This document shows, one piece after another, positions 38,193 through 49,010 of a stretch of DNA of 64,000 nucleotides. Position 1 is the stretch's first letter. Each line of letters begins with the position of its first letter. The notes beneath the pieces are model-generated. The model ran no database searches and was not told where the DNA came from. It saw only the letters and a program-made list of their open reading frames with translations. The translations under genes were made by a program, and so were the position numbers. This DNA comes from Curtobacterium sp. GC_Cur_3 (lineage in GTDB: Bacteria > Actinomycetota > Actinomycetes > Actinomycetales > Microbacteriaceae): contig NZ_JALNUI010000006.1 of assembly GCF_026544205.1 (NCBI RefSeq), positions 1-64,000 on the forward strand, given 5' to 3'.

Positions 38193-39413
38193 TCAGTCCT
38201 GGGTGCGGATGATCCCGTTGTCGGGCGCGGACACGTCGTACTCGACCGCCGTGTCCGGGGCGCGGGCCGCGTGGTCCTTCACGAGGGCGTCGAGCAGAGC
38301 TGCCTTGGCCGCGGAGTCGTCGGGGCTCCCCCACACGACGCGCGATCCGTCCTTCATGGTGAGGGTCACGTCGTCGGCGGTCGACGCGGCGACGCCGGAC
38401 ACCTGCGACCGCACGGCCGACGGCAGCGCCAGGACGACCTCGGTCATCGTGCGGAACACGGAGGACCCGAGCTTGGCGGACCCGACGTCCGCCAGCGGCA
38501 TCGTGTCCGGCCGCTTCGTCGAGGACTGCACGACGATGCCGGCGGGGTCCACCAGGTCGAACGACTTCCCGTTCTGCACCGTCACCACGGGGGTGCGCTC
38601 GGTGACCGTGACGACGAGCGTGTGCGGCGGCGACTCCTCGGTGACGTAGCTCTCGATGAGCGGGAAGGCGGCGATGTCCCGCTTGATCGCAGCGGAGTCG
38701 AGCCGGGCCAGCGGCGTGCCGATCTGGTCCGACAACGCCCGGCGCAGTGCGGCGTCGTCGACCCGGCTCGTGCCCTTGACCTCGATCCGCTGCAGCGCCA
38801 TCAGCGGGGAGAACACGGCCACCAGGATCGAGACGCCGAGCACGACGACGATCCCGCCGGTGGTGAGCCAGGCGGCGCGCCGGTGGCGGGAGCGGCGGGT
38901 GAAGCGGCGGACCTCGGCCCGCTCGTGCAGGCGGCGGCGCTTGCGGGCGGCCCGCGCCTCACGCGCGGTCTCGGCAGCGCGGACACCGGCACCGATGGGC
39001 GTGGTGGCGTCGTCCGGGTGACCGGGCCGGGAGGCCGTGCGCAGGTCGACGACGTCCGTCGCGCCCGGCGCGTGGTCGCGGTCGGCGTCGTCGGCACCCT
39101 CGTGCCGCGCGTCGCCGTCCTGGCCGTGCCGCGGGTCGCGGTCCTCGTCCGCCTCGACGACCGTGCCGGTGGCCGTGACGTCGGGCAGGTCCGGCAGGGC
39201 ACCGGCCGAGCGTGCGGGGGTGGACGTGACCACCACGCGGTCCGTCACGGACGGGGCGGGCGGGAGGTGGGCCTCCCGGCTGTCCGCGTCCCCACGGCGG
39301 CCGGTCAGCCGCCCGAGTCGCGGGACCCGGCGCTCACGCGGTGCGCGGTCGTCACCCTCGTCGGCGGCGGCGCGCTGCGCCGGACGCTCGTCGAAGCCCT
39401 CGGGACGCTTCAC
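38193..39413 (-). CDS. ftsQ: Cell division protein FtsQ (DivIB family)
   Basis: Single-pass divisome protein of 406 residues. The cytoplasmic N-terminus is unusually long (about 182 residues) and rich in Asp, Arg and His (for example [19 protein letters not shown]). One membrane helix follows at about 183-204. Then come the POTRA domain (about 210-280, [20 protein letters not shown]) and the beta domain to the end. The GTG overlaps the murC stop by 4 nt. FtsQ links the early ring to FtsL/FtsB/FtsW/FtsI. The long tail may be a disordered interaction region. Confidence 0.9.
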   Translation of the reverse strand: MKRPEGFDERPAQRAAADEGDDRAPRERRVPRLGRLTGRRGDADSREAHLPPAPSVTDRVVVTSTPARSAGALPDLPDVTATGTVVEADEDRDPRHGQDGDARHEGADDADRDHAPGATDVVDLRTASRPGHPDDATTPIGAGVRAAETAREARAARKRRRLHERAEVRRFTRRSRHRRAAWLTTGGIVVVLGVSILVAVFSPLMALQRIEVKGTSRVDDAALRRALSDQIGTPLARLDSAAIKRDIAAFPLIESYVTEESPPHTLVVTVTERTPVVTVQNGKSFDLVDPAGIVVQSSTKRPDTMPLADVGSAKLGSSVFRTMTEVVLALPSAVRSQVSGVAASTADDVTLTMKDGSRVVWGSPDDSAAKAALLDALVKDHAARAPDTAVEYDVSAPDNGIIRTQD

Positions 39414-40849
39414 CTGGCGCTGACCCCGTCGGTCCGGTTCGCGGTGGCGTCGCCGAGCGCGGTGAGCACCTGCGGGATGATCCGGTACACGTCGCCGCAG
39501 CTCAGCGTCATGATGATGTCGCCGTCGCGGGCGACCGCGGCCGCGCGTGCCGAGGCCTCGGCCCAGTCGGGCAGGTAGTCGACGTGGGTCTGGTCGTGGA
39601 AGCGCTCCTGCACCAGGGCGCCGGTGACGCCGGGCTCGGGGTCCTCGCGAGCGCCGTAGACGTCGAGGACGACCGTGTGGTCGGCGAGCTGCTCGTAGAC
39701 GGCGGCGAAGTCGCCGGCCATCATCCGGGTGCGCGAGTACAGGTGCGGCTGGTGGATCGCGATGATCCGGCCGTCACCGACGACGTTCCGGGCGGCGCGG
39801 AGGGCGGCCGCGACCTCGGTCGGGTGGTGCGCGTAGTCGTCGTAGACCGACACGCCGCGCTCGACGCCGTGCAGCTCGAAGCGACGCTCGGTGCCGCCGA
39901 AGGCCTCGATGCCGCGGACGGCGTCGGCCGGGGACACGCCGAGCCCGACGAGCACGGCGAAGGCACCGACGGCGTTGACCGCGTTGTGGCGACCCGGGAC
40001 GCGGAGCGTGAGGTGGTGGGACTCCCCCGCCGAGCGGAAGTCGACCTCGACCCCGGCCGACTCCACGATGCGCTCGATGCGGACGTCCGCGTCGGCGGCC
40101 TCGCCGAAGGTGACGACCTCTGGCGCGTGCTCGCGGGCGCGGACACCCGCGGTGACGCGCTTCGCACCGGCGTCGTCGCTCGAGACGACGATGCGCTCAC
40201 GGGCCTTCGCGGCGAACTCCACGAAGGCGTCGATGAACGCGTCCTCGCTGCCGTAGTGGTCGAGGTGGTCGGCGTCGACGTTCGTGATGAGCGCCACCGC
40301 GACGTCGTAGAGCAGGAAGGAGCCGTCGGACTCGTCGGCCTCCACCACGAACAGGTCGCTCGTGCCCGGCGCGGAGCTCGTGCCGAGGGACTGGATGACG
40401 CCGCCGTTGACGAAGCTCGGGTCGAGGCCGAGCTTGACCATCGCGGTGACGATCATGCCCGTCGACGTGGTCTTGCCGTGGGCACCGGCGACCGCGACCA
40501 GGCGGTGCTCGGCGATGAGGGCGGCGAGGGCCTGGGAACGGTGCAGGACCGGCAGCCCGCGGCGCTGGGCCTCGAGGAGCTCGGGGTTGTCCGGCCAGAG
40601 GGCGCTGGTGACGACGATGGTGTCCGCCGCGCCGACGTTGGTGGCGGCGTGGCCGATGTGCACCTCGGCGCCGAGCTCGCGCATCCGGCCGGTCGTCGCG
40701 GTCTCCCGGGAGTCGCTGCCCGTGACGCGGTGCCCGGCAGCGAGGAACATCCGCGCGATCCCGCTCATGCCGGAGCCGCCGATGCCGACGAAGTGGACCG
40801 TGCCGAGGTCGTCCGGGATCGGCTGGGTCAGGTCCGGCTTGATGGTCAT
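39410..40849 (-). CDS. murC: UDP-N-acetylmuramate--L-alanine ligase
   Basis: Cytoplasmic Mur ligase that adds the first amino acid to UDP-MurNAc, 479 residues. It has the Rossmann motif [20 protein letters not shown] at the start, the ATP loop [12 protein letters not shown], and the ligase blocks [11 protein letters not shown] and [11 protein letters not shown]. The ATG overlaps murG by 4 nt and its stop overlaps ftsQ by 4 nt. In bacteria with glycine or serine at position 1 the same enzyme family is used, so the amino acid is presumed. Confidence 0.97.
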   Translation of the reverse strand: MTIKPDLTQPIPDDLGTVHFVGIGGSGMSGIARMFLAAGHRVTGSDSRETATTGRMRELGAEVHIGHAATNVGAADTIVVTSALWPDNPELLEAQRRGLPVLHRSQALAALIAEHRLVAVAGAHGKTTSTGMIVTAMVKLGLDPSFVNGGVIQSLGTSSAPGTSDLFVVEADESDGSFLLYDVAVALITNVDADHLDHYGSEDAFIDAFVEFAAKARERIVVSSDDAGAKRVTAGVRAREHAPEVVTFGEAADADVRIERIVESAGVEVDFRSAGESHHLTLRVPGRHNAVNAVGAFAVLVGLGVSPADAVRGIEAFGGTERRFELHGVERGVSVYDDYAHHPTEVAAALRAARNVVGDGRIIAIHQPHLYSRTRMMAGDFAAVYEQLADHTVVLDVYGAREDPEPGVTGALVQERFHDQTHVDYLPDWAEASARAAAVARDGDIIMTLSCGDVYRIIPQVLTALGDATANRTDGVSAR

Positions 40850-41949
40850 GGTTCCTCCGTGGTGCTGCCGGTCCGCGCCGGGCGTGCGGCGTCGAGGACC
40901 AGGTCGGTCATCCGGTCGGCACCGTCGCGGTGACCGACGCTGCCGGCGCGCATCGCCATGTCGGCGATCCTCGCGCGGTCCTGCAGGATCGTCAGGAGCT
41001 CGAACGTCACCCAGTCCTCGTCGAGGTCCTGGTCGGCGACGAGCACCGCGCCACCTGCCTCGACGACGTCGCGGGCGTTGTGCCGCTGCTCGCCGTTGCC
41101 GACAGGGTACGGCACCAGGACGCTCGGCAGCCCGACGGCCGCGAGCTCGCAGACCATGCCGGCGCCGGCGCGCGACACCACGAAGTCGGAGGCGGCGTAC
41201 GCCAGGTCCATCCGGTCGCAGTAGGGCAGGACGGTGTACCCGTCGAGGTCGCTCGGGCCGATGTCCGACTTGCCGCCGACGACGTGCAGCACCTGCCAGC
41301 CGGCGCCGACAATGGACGCCGCCGAGCGGTTCACGGTGCGGTTGATGCTCCGGGCGCCGGAGGACCCACCGGTCACGAGCAGCACGGGGCGGGACGGGTC
41401 GAGCCCGAACTCGGCGAGGCCCTCGGCGCGCCGCGCACGGCGGTCGAGGTCCTCGACCTCGCGGCGGAGCGGCATCCCGACCAGGCGGGAGTGCCGCAGC
41501 CGGGTGTTCGAGAAGGTGACGCCCACGTGGTGCGTGAGGAAGGCCGCGAGCCGGTTCGCCAGGCCCGGCTTGGCGTTCTGCTCGTGCACGACGATCGGCG
41601 TGCCGGTGCGCTTCGCCGCGATGTACGCCGGTGCTGCCGCGTAGCCACCGACGCCGAGGACGACCGCGACGTCGTGCTCGCGGATGAGCTGCTCCGTCCG
41701 GCGGACCGCGCGCCAGAAGGCGACGGGGAAGCGCAGCGCCGCGGCGTTCGGCTTCCGCGGGAACGGCAGCCGCGGGATGGTGAGGAGCTCGTAGCCGCGC
41801 ATCGGCACCAGGCGGGACTCGAGGCCCTCCGCCGTGCCGAGCACGAGGACACGGTCCTCCGGGGAGCGCTCGGTCAGCCGGTCGGCGACGGCGAGCAGGG
41901 GGTTCACGTGGCCGGCGGTGCCGCCGCCGGCGAAGAGGTAGGTGCTCAC
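40846..41949 (-). CDS. murG: UDP-GlcNAc:undecaprenyl-PP-MurNAc-pentapeptide GlcNAc transferase
   Basis: Peripheral membrane glycosyltransferase that converts lipid I to lipid II, 367 residues. The start [20 protein letters not shown] is the glycine-rich loop. [12 protein letters not shown] and [12 protein letters not shown] follow, and the C-terminal donor site reads [22 protein letters not shown]. The GTG overlaps the ftsW stop as GTGA. A long open extension upstream lies over ftsW and is not used. A very standard MurG. Confidence 0.97.
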   Translation of the reverse strand: MSTYLFAGGGTAGHVNPLLAVADRLTERSPEDRVLVLGTAEGLESRLVPMRGYELLTIPRLPFPRKPNAAALRFPVAFWRAVRRTEQLIREHDVAVVLGVGGYAAAPAYIAAKRTGTPIVVHEQNAKPGLANRLAAFLTHHVGVTFSNTRLRHSRLVGMPLRREVEDLDRRARRAEGLAEFGLDPSRPVLLVTGGSSGARSINRTVNRSAASIVGAGWQVLHVVGGKSDIGPSDLDGYTVLPYCDRMDLAYAASDFVVSRAGAGMVCELAAVGLPSVLVPYPVGNGEQRHNARDVVEAGGAVLVADQDLDEDWVTFELLTILQDRARIADMAMRAGSVGHRDGADRMTDLVLDAARPARTGSTTEEP

Positions 41950-43289
41950 CGCACGCTCCCGTTCCTGGTGCGGACGTCGTGGACGTCGTGGGCGCGGGAC
42001 AGGGCGTTCTTCCCGGGGATCTCCCGCGCGAAGGACAGGACGACGCCGATCGCGACGAGCGTCATGATGAGCGCTGACCCGCCCGCGGAGATGAGTGGGA
42101 GTGGGACGCCGAGCACGGGCAGCAGGCCGAGGACCACGGCGATGTTGACGAGCGCCTGCCCGATCACCCAGGCGAGGACGCCACCGGTGACGGTCCGGAC
42201 GAAGGGGTCGTCGGACAGCCGGATGACCTTGATCATGCTGATGGCGAGCACGACGAACAGGGCCAGCACGACGACGCAGCCGATGAGCCCGAGCTCCTCG
42301 CCGACGATCGCGAAGATGTAGTCGTTGTCGGCCTCGGGCAGCCAGGACCACTTCGCCTTGGAGTTGCCGAGCCCGACGCCGAACACGCCACCGGACGCCA
42401 GCGCCCACATGCCGTGCACGGGCTGCCAGCAGATGTCCTGCGCCTGGTTCGAGTCGGTGCAGCCGGAGAGCCACGCGCTGATGCGGACCTGCCGGGAGCT
42501 CGAGGCCATCGTGACGACGGGCAGCAGGACCGCGATCGCCGCGATGCCGACCCCCAGGTGGCGCAGCCGGACGCCGCCGACGAACAGGCTCCCGAAGACC
42601 AGGATCACCATGATCATCGCGGTGCCCTGGTCGCCGCCGAGCAGGACGAGGCCGATCGACACCGCGGTGGCCAGGCCGACCGGGATGAACACCTCGCGCC
42701 AGTCGTGCAGCTTCTCGCGCTTGCGGAACAGGACGGCGCCGATGCCGAGCACGAGCGCGAGCTTGAGGAACTCGGAGGGCTGCGCCGTGACGCCGCCGAA
42801 GCCGATCCAGTTGCGGTTGCCCTGCACGTCGATCCCGATCGGGGTGAACACGAGGAGCTGGAGCACCAGGCCGGCGCCGACGATGCGCATCGCCCAGCGG
42901 CGCCAGAACTCGGCGGGGAACCGGCTGACCACGAGCATGAGCGGCACGCCGATGAGCGCGTAGAGGCCCTGCTTGGCGAAGGCGCCGAAGAAGCCGTGCT
43001 TGTACCGGTACTCCTCGACGCTCGACGACGACAGCACCATCACGACGCCGAAGACGACGAGGAACAGCGTCACGCCGAGGATCGCGTAGAAGCTGCTCGA
43101 CTCGGCCACGAAGACGTTGCGGACCGCGATGACGGCGCCGTTCGCCCGGCGTCCGGCAGCGGAGCGGCTCGACGTCATGCCGGGCCGCCCGGCCGTCGCC
43201 GTGCCGGCCGCCGTCGTGCTGGCCGCCGTCGTGCTGGCCGCCGTCCGGCCGCTACGGCCGTTCGCCGGAAGATCCGTCGGTGTCGCCAT
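41946..43289 (-). CDS. ftsW: Septal peptidoglycan glycosyltransferase FtsW
   Basis: SEDS-family lipid II polymerase of 447 residues with about ten membrane helices. Key blocks are [40 protein letters not shown] and the late loop [16 protein letters not shown] chose the ATG of [11 protein letters not shown], which has GGAGG 9 nt upstream. This makes a 38-nt overlap with murD. A downstream ATG ([11 protein letters not shown]) would avoid the overlap but has a poorer site. The first 45 residues are Ala/Thr rich because of a 15-bp tandem duplication. Confidence 0.92.
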   Translation of the reverse strand: MATPTDLPANGRSGRTAASTTAASTTAAGTATAGRPGMTSSRSAAGRRANGAVIAVRNVFVAESSSFYAILGVTLFLVVFGVVMVLSSSSVEEYRYKHGFFGAFAKQGLYALIGVPLMLVVSRFPAEFWRRWAMRIVGAGLVLQLLVFTPIGIDVQGNRNWIGFGGVTAQPSEFLKLALVLGIGAVLFRKREKLHDWREVFIPVGLATAVSIGLVLLGGDQGTAMIMVILVFGSLFVGGVRLRHLGVGIAAIAVLLPVVTMASSSRQVRISAWLSGCTDSNQAQDICWQPVHGMWALASGGVFGVGLGNSKAKWSWLPEADNDYIFAIVGEELGLIGCVVVLALFVVLAISMIKVIRLSDDPFVRTVTGGVLAWVIGQALVNIAVVLGLLPVLGVPLPLISAGGSALIMTLVAIGVVLSFAREIPGKNALSRAHDVHDVRTRNGSVR

Positions 43290-44781
43290 CGGCGTCGCCT
43301 CCCAGGTGCTCGTGGACCGCCGCCGCGAAGCGCTCGCCCCGGTCGGCGTACGAGCCGAACTGGTCGAACGACGCGGCAGCCGGGGCGAGGAGGACCGTGT
43401 CGCCCGACCTCGCGATCGACGCGGCGTGTCGGACCGCCTCGGGCATGACCTGATCAGTGTCCGTCGCTTCGACCTGCAGGACCGGCACCGTCGGCGCGTG
43501 TCGCGCGAATGCCTCCACGACCGGGGCCCGATCGGTGCCGATGACCACGACGCCGCGGGCACCCGGGCCGAACGCCTCGACGAGGGCCTCGACGTCGACG
43601 CCCTTGAACAGGCCGCCGACGATCCAGACGACCGAGGGGAACGCCGACAGCGACGCGGTGGCGGCGTGCGGGTTCGTCGCCTTGGAGTCGTCGACCCACG
43701 CGATGCCGTCCGCGGTCGCCACGTGCTCGGTGCGGTGGTGGTCGGCGCGGAAGGCCCGGACCGCGCGCTGGATCGCGGACGGACGGACGGTGCCGGCGCG
43801 CGCCAGGGCCGCGGCGGCGAGCACGTTCATGGCCATGTGCGGGCTCGCGAGCCCGGCGGCCTCGAGGTCCTCGTGCGTTGCGAGCTCGAGCGCGCTGCTG
43901 CGGCGGTCCTGGACGAAGGCGCGGTCGCAGAGGACGTCGTCGACGATCCCGACGTCGCCGGCTGCGGGCACGCCCGGCGTGAACCCGACGGCGCGGCAGC
44001 CCTCGACCACGTCCGCCTCCTCGACCATGTGGCGGGTCGCCTCGTCGGTGACGTTGTAGACGCAGGCCAACACGGTGCGCTGGTAGACCTTCGCCTTGGC
44101 CGCGCGGTAGGCCTCGGCGGACCCGTGCCACTCGAGGTGGTCGTCGGCGATGTTGAGGCAGACGGAGGCCAGGGGCACGACCGCGCCGTCCCCCGAGTCC
44201 GCCATGTAGTGCAGCTGGTGGCTGGAGAGCTCGACGACCAGGACGTCGAAGCCCTCGGGGTCGCGCACGACGTCGAGGACGGGCACGCCGATGTTGCCGC
44301 AGGCCACGGCCCGCAGGCCCTCCTCCTGGTACATCGCGGTGGCCAGCTGCGTCGTCGTGGTCTTGCCGTTCGTGCCGGTGATCGTCACCCACGGGGCGGC
44401 GACCGGGCCGCGGACGACCTTGTCGCGGACTCGCCAGGCGAGTTCGACGTCGCCCCAGACGGTGCTGTGCTCGGTGGCCCAGCGGACGGTCGCGTTGTGC
44501 GGCGGCAGCCCGGGCGACACGACGACCAGGTCGGGTGCCTGGCGCTCCAGGTCGGCGGGCACCGCGTCGAGCGGGGTCTGCACGAACCGGGCACCGATCA
44601 CCGCGAGCAGCTCGACGCTGTCCGCGGGGGCGTCGGTGGAGTAGACGGTGACGGTGCTGCCGAGTTCCACCAGTGTGTCTGCGACCGAGAACCCGGTGGC
44701 CCCCAGGCCGAGCACGGCCACGTCGAGGCCCTTCCAGCCGTCGGACCACCAGCTGTCGAGCCCGTCGAGACGATCAACCAA
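43252..44781 (-). CDS. murD: UDP-N-acetylmuramoyl-L-alanine--D-glutamate ligase
   Basis: Mur ligase adding D-glutamate, 509 residues. It begins with the Rossmann motif [20 protein letters not shown]. The ATP loop is [15 protein letters not shown], and the central blocks VVELSSHQL and [14 protein letters not shown] are typical. The start is a TTG overlapping the mraY stop by 8 nt. Any later in-frame start would cut the Rossmann strand. The C-terminal tail [14 protein letters not shown] is acidic and overlaps ftsW. Confidence 0.94.
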   Translation of the reverse strand: MVDRLDGLDSWWSDGWKGLDVAVLGLGATGFSVADTLVELGSTVTVYSTDAPADSVELLAVIGARFVQTPLDAVPADLERQAPDLVVVSPGLPPHNATVRWATEHSTVWGDVELAWRVRDKVVRGPVAAPWVTITGTNGKTTTTQLATAMYQEEGLRAVACGNIGVPVLDVVRDPEGFDVLVVELSSHQLHYMADSGDGAVVPLASVCLNIADDHLEWHGSAEAYRAAKAKVYQRTVLACVYNVTDEATRHMVEEADVVEGCRAVGFTPGVPAAGDVGIVDDVLCDRAFVQDRRSSALELATHEDLEAAGLASPHMAMNVLAAAALARAGTVRPSAIQRAVRAFRADHHRTEHVATADGIAWVDDSKATNPHAATASLSAFPSVVWIVGGLFKGVDVEALVEAFGPGARGVVVIGTDRAPVVEAFARHAPTVPVLQVEATDTDQVMPEAVRHAASIARSGDTVLLAPAAASFDQFGSYADRGERFAAAVHEHLGGDADGDTDGSSGERP

Positions 44782-45877
44782 CGCGTGCGATCCATTCCAG
44801 GTAGAAGAGTCCGACTCCGGCGGCGACGCAGAGGCCGGCGATGATCCAGAACCGCACGACCACCGTCACCTCGGCCCACCCCTTGAGTTCGAAGTGGTGG
44901 TGCAGGGGGCTCATCCGGAAGATGCGCTTGCCGTGCGTGATCTTGAAGTAGGCCCGCTGCAGGATGACCGAACCGGTGACGATGAAGAACAGGCCACCGA
45001 TGAGGATGAGCAGCAGCTCGGTGCGGCTGAGGATCGCGAGACCCGCCAGCGCGCCGCCGAGGCCGAGCGACCCGGTGTCGCCGAGGAAGATCTGCGCCGG
45101 CGACGTGTTGTACCAGAGGAAGCCGATCAGGCCACCGCAGACCGCGGCCGCGACGACGGCGAGGTCGAGCGGGTTCGTCACGGTGTAGCAGGCGTGCTCC
45201 GTGCTCGCGTCGAGCCGGGCACCGCCGCAGATCTGGTTCGACTGCCAGAAGCCGATGATCACGTACGAGCCGATCGCCAGGATGCTCGACCCGGTCGCGA
45301 GGCCGTCGAGGCCGTCCGCCACGTTGACGCCGTTCGACGTCGACACCGTGAGCAGGACGATCCAGGCGAGGAACAGGATCGTGCCGATGAACGTGCCGAG
45401 GGCCATGAAGTCGAGCCACGGGACGTCCCGGATCGCGGAGATCATGGTGGATGCGGGCGGCTTGCCCGTCGAGCTCGGCACCACGAGCGCGATCGTCGCG
45501 AAGATGACGCCGACGATGACCTGGCCGAGGATCTTCGCCCACCCGCCGAGCCCGAGGCTCCGCTGGCGGCGCACCTTGAGGAAGTCGTCGACGAACCCGA
45601 CCAGGCCGAGCCCGACCATCAGGAACAGCACGAGCATGCCCGAGAGCGTGACGGAGTCCCGTCCGACCAGGTGCCCGACGAAGTAGCCGATCACCGTGCC
45701 CAGGATCAGCACGATGCCGCCCATGGTCGCGGTGCCGCGCTTGGTGTGGTGCGACTGCGGACCGTCGTCACGGATGAACTGGCCCCACCCGAGTCGGTGG
45801 AACAGCCGGATGAACAGGGGCGTGAGCAGGAGTGTGAACACCAGCGACACGGCGCCGGCGATCAGGAGGGCGATCAT
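44774..45877 (-). CDS. mraY: Phospho-MurNAc-pentapeptide translocase
   Basis: Integral membrane enzyme that forms lipid I on undecaprenyl phosphate, 367 residues, about ten helices. Signatures are GGIVLILGT, the aspartate pair in [37 protein letters not shown] and the histidine block [12 protein letters not shown]. The ATG overlaps the murF stop as ATGA. No unusual features. Confidence 0.97.
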   Translation of the reverse strand: MIALLIAGAVSLVFTLLLTPLFIRLFHRLGWGQFIRDDGPQSHHTKRGTATMGGIVLILGTVIGYFVGHLVGRDSVTLSGMLVLFLMVGLGLVGFVDDFLKVRRQRSLGLGGWAKILGQVIVGVIFATIALVVPSSTGKPPASTMISAIRDVPWLDFMALGTFIGTILFLAWIVLLTVSTSNGVNVADGLDGLATGSSILAIGSYVIIGFWQSNQICGGARLDASTEHACYTVTNPLDLAVVAAAVCGGLIGFLWYNTSPAQIFLGDTGSLGLGGALAGLAILSRTELLLILIGGLFFIVTGSVILQRAYFKITHGKRIFRMSPLHHHFELKGWAEVTVVVRFWIIAGLCVAAGVGLFYLEWIARVG

Positions 45878-47370
45878 GCGGGGACACCTCCGAGACGGTC
45901 GCCGAGGAACCGCAGCCCGGCCGACTTCGAGGACTTGACGAGGACGACGTCGCCGGGGCGGACCATCTCCTGCAGGGTCTGGACGGCGTCGTCGACGTCC
46001 TCGATGAACACGGACTCGCCGTCCCACGATCCCTCGAGGGTGGCGGCCTGGTGGATCGCCATCGCGCCGCGACCGACGACCACGAGCTGGCCGATGCCGA
46101 GCCGGACGACGAGCCGACCGATGGTGTCGTGCTCCTCCACCGAGAACTCGCCGAGCTCGGCCATCTCGCCGAGGACCGCGATGGTGCGCTCCCCCGGTCG
46201 GACGACCTGCACGAGCGTGCGGAGGGCGGCGGCGGTCGAGTCGGGTGAGGCGTTGTAGGCGTCGTTGATCACGGTGACGCCCTCGGGGCCGCCCTGGAGC
46301 AGCTCCATCCGCCAACGCTCGGCGCGCGTCATGGACGCGAGCGCGGCGGCGCCGTCGGCGAGCGGGACGCCCCAGCGATGGGCGACGGCCAGGGCGGCCG
46401 TCGCGTTCATCGCATGGTGCTCGCCCAGGATGGCGAGCCGGACGTCGACGGTCTCGGGGACCTGCTCCGAGCCTCCCGGCTGGTCCTGGTCCTGGTCTGG
46501 TCGGACGGGAGGCGCGGTGAGCGTGAAGCGCGTGCCGTCGCGGTCCGTGGACACCCCGGTCAGGCGGTAGTCGGCGTCGTCGGACGTGCCGAAGCCCACG
46601 ACCTGTGCGGCCGTGAGGCCGCGCATCGCCGCCACCCGGTCGTCGTCGACGTTCAGCAGCGCGGTCGCGGCGGCCGGCAGGTCGGTGACCATCTCGGACT
46701 TCGCGCGCTGCGTGGCCTCGATGCCGCCGAACTCACCGGCGTGCGCGAGACCCACCTTGAGGACGACGCCCGTGTCGGGCTCGGCGACGCGGACGAGCTT
46801 GGCGATGTGGCCGATGCCGCTGGCGCCCATCTCGACCACGAGGTACCGGGTGTCGTGGGTGACGCGGAGCATCGAGATCGGTGCGCCGACGTGGTTGTTG
46901 AAGGAGCCCTCGGGTGCCACGGTCTCGCCGTGCTCGGTGAGGATCGTCCTGAGCATGTTCTTGGTGCTCGTCTTGCCGTTCGAGCCGGTGATGCCGACGA
47001 CACGCAGTGCCGCGGGACGCCCGTGCTCGTCGGTCCGGTCGGCGCTCGAGGCGCGGACGCGGGCGACGACCTCGTGCGCGAGCGCGGCGAGGGCGGCGTA
47101 CCCGTCGGCCACGACGACCTGCGCGGTCGCACTGCCGTCGGGCAGGTCGGTGGCGCGCTCGGTGACCACCAGGGCGGCACCGGCGTCGGCCGCGGACGGC
47201 ACGAAGCGGTGGCCGTCCGTCTCCTCACCGAGGAGCGCGAAGAAGACGCTGCCGGGGCCGACGAGGCGCGAGTCGGTCTCCACGGAGCCGTCGACGATCG
47301 TGTCGGCGGCACCGCGGACCAGCTCGCCGTCGACCGCTGCTGCGATCTCGGCGAGGGACATGGCGATCAT
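45874..47370 (-). CDS. murF: UDP-MurNAc-tripeptide--D-alanyl-D-alanine ligase
   Basis: Mur ligase that adds the D-Ala-D-Ala dipeptide, 498 residues. It has the N-terminal UDP-binding domain ([20 protein letters not shown]), the ATP loop [28 protein letters not shown], and the C-terminal [19 protein letters not shown]. The ATG overlaps murE by 4 nt and the stop overlaps mraY by 4 nt. A Pro/Gln/Asp-rich insertion ([16 protein letters not shown]) in the central domain is unusual but does not touch the motifs. Confidence 0.96.
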   Translation of the reverse strand: MIAMSLAEIAAAVDGELVRGAADTIVDGSVETDSRLVGPGSVFFALLGEETDGHRFVPSAADAGAALVVTERATDLPDGSATAQVVVADGYAALAALAHEVVARVRASSADRTDEHGRPAALRVVGITGSNGKTSTKNMLRTILTEHGETVAPEGSFNNHVGAPISMLRVTHDTRYLVVEMGASGIGHIAKLVRVAEPDTGVVLKVGLAHAGEFGGIEATQRAKSEMVTDLPAAATALLNVDDDRVAAMRGLTAAQVVGFGTSDDADYRLTGVSTDRDGTRFTLTAPPVRPDQDQDQPGGSEQVPETVDVRLAILGEHHAMNATAALAVAHRWGVPLADGAAALASMTRAERWRMELLQGGPEGVTVINDAYNASPDSTAAALRTLVQVVRPGERTIAVLGEMAELGEFSVEEHDTIGRLVVRLGIGQLVVVGRGAMAIHQAATLEGSWDGESVFIEDVDDAVQTLQEMVRPGDVVLVKSSKSAGLRFLGDRLGGVPA

Positions 47371-49010
47371 CGCGTTTCCTCCACCGGGCCGGCGTTCGGC
47401 TCCCAGCCGGCCTCGCGCAGGGCCGCACGGGCCTCGTCCCGGGCGGAGTACGGCGTCCTGACGCCCTGGATGTCGCGGTAGTCCTGGTGCCCCGGGCCGG
47501 CCCAGAGGATCGAGTCACCCTCGCCGACCAGTGCCACGGCGGCGCGGATCGCCGCCTCCGGTGGGCTGACCTCGTGGATCTCGTGGTCCGGGAAGGCCGC
47601 GCGGGCGGCGTCGACCAGCGTGGTCCGGATCGAGGCGGCGTCCTCGAAGCGCGGGTGGTGGTCGGTCACGACGAGGATGTCGGAGCCCTCGGCCGCCACG
47701 CGGGCCATGTCGCCGCGCTTGGTCGTGTCGCGGTCGCCGTCGGCGCCGAAGAGCATGACGACCCTGCCGGGCGTGAACTGCCGGACGGCGGCGAGGGTGT
47801 TGAGGAAGGCGTCGGGGCTGTGGCCGAAGTCGACGTACACGCTCGGGCCACGCTCACCCGAGACCCGCTCGGTCCGGCCGGGCAGGTAGCACTCGATGGC
47901 GCTGACCCGCTGGCCGTCGGTCTCGTCGGGGTAGCGGCGGTGGCCGGACTCGAGCGCCTGCGCGACGGCTCCGAGCTCGAAGCCGCCCTCGACGAGCATG
48001 ACGATCGCCAGCGCGGCGTTCGCGGCCATGTGCCAGCCGATGAGCGGCACGCGGGTGGTGAGCTCGCGGCCCTCGGGTCCGGTGAGGCGGAACTCGGTGT
48101 AGGCGGCCTGGGCGTCGGTGATGTCGACGTGCCACTCGGCCTCGACGTCCGGGTGCACCGTGATGGTCGTCACCGGGATCCGGGAGTCCTGCACGACGCG
48201 GTGGCCCCAGTCGGTGTCGAGCGAGACGACGCCGCGGCGACCGTGCTCCGGCTCGAACAGCGGGAGCTTCGCGCGGTAGTACTCCTCCATGTCGGCGTAG
48301 TCGTCGAGGTGGTCGTGGCTGAGGTTCGTGAACGCCACGACGTCGAAGACGATGCCGTCGACCCGGTGGCGGCTGAGGGCCTGCGCGCTCACCTCGACGG
48401 CGACCGCGCGCACCTCGCTCTCGCGCATCCGGGCGAGGAGGGCGTGCATCTCGGTGGCCTCTGGGGTGGTCAGGCGGCTCGTCACGCTGAGCGAGCCGAT
48501 GTGGCGCTCCGCGGTCGAGCTCAGGCCGGTGACCAGGCCGAGCTGCTTGAGGATGCCCTCGAGGATGTAGGAGGTGCTGGTCTTGCCGTTCGTCCCGGTC
48601 ACGGCGAAGAGCTGCGGGAGGTCCTCGGCCTCGTCCGGGTGGGTGCGGTACACCCAGGCGGACACGTCGCCGAGGGCCGCGCGCGGGTCGTCGACCACGA
48701 GCACGGGCAGCCCGGCCGGCTCGGCCAGGGCGACACCGTCGGCGTCGGTCAGCACCGCGACGGCACCGCGCTCGGCGGCGTCGGCGGCGAACTGCGCGCC
48801 GTGCCGGTTCGCACCGTGCACGCCGACGAACAGGTCACCGGGCTGCACCTCGGCGGCGCTCAGCGTGACGCCGGTCGTCTCGACGCCGTCGAGCGAACCG
48901 ACGACGCGGAGCCCGAAGGCGTTCGCGAGTTCGGCCACGGCCCTCGGGGTCGGGTGTTCGGGCCGGAGGACCGGGGGGATCCGTGCGGACAAGTGCTCCT
49001 TCTTCCTCAC
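47367..49010 (-). CDS. murE: UDP-MurNAc-dipeptide ligase MurE, altered specificity motif
   Basis: Mur ligase that adds the third residue of the stem peptide, 547 residues. It has the ATP loop VTGTNGKTSTSYIL, the substrate motif SRLTTPEATEMH and VAVEVSAQALSRHRVDG. The specificity motif is unusual: where DAP-adding enzymes read DNPR, this one reads DHHPR (VTDHHPRFED). So the third residue is probably not meso-DAP, which fits the group-B walls of some Microbacteriaceae. Start: I took the GTG that overlaps ftsI by 4 nt, like its neighbours. A TTG six codons later, right behind AAGAAGGAG, is a real alternative. Confidence 0.93.
   Translation of the reverse strand: MRKKEHLSARIPPVLRPEHPTPRAVAELANAFGLRVVGSLDGVETTGVTLSAAEVQPGDLFVGVHGANRHGAQFAADAAERGAVAVLTDADGVALAEPAGLPVLVVDDPRAALGDVSAWVYRTHPDEAEDLPQLFAVTGTNGKTSTSYILEGILKQLGLVTGLSSTAERHIGSLSVTSRLTTPEATEMHALLARMRESEVRAVAVEVSAQALSRHRVDGIVFDVVAFTNLSHDHLDDYADMEEYYRAKLPLFEPEHGRRGVVSLDTDWGHRVVQDSRIPVTTITVHPDVEAEWHVDITDAQAAYTEFRLTGPEGRELTTRVPLIGWHMAANAALAIVMLVEGGFELGAVAQALESGHRRYPDETDGQRVSAIECYLPGRTERVSGERGPSVYVDFGHSPDAFLNTLAAVRQFTPGRVVMLFGADGDRDTTKRGDMARVAAEGSDILVVTDHHPRFEDAASIRTTLVDAARAAFPDHEIHEVSPPEAAIRAAVALVGEGDSILWAGPGHQDYRDIQGVRTPYSARDEARAALREAGWEPNAGPVEETR

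Noticed and set aside
38056..38334. Small minus-strand frame spanning the ftsQ-ftsZ gap
   Set aside because: Most of it overlaps ftsQ in another frame. The remaining about 45 codons have no start with a binding site and no recognisable family.
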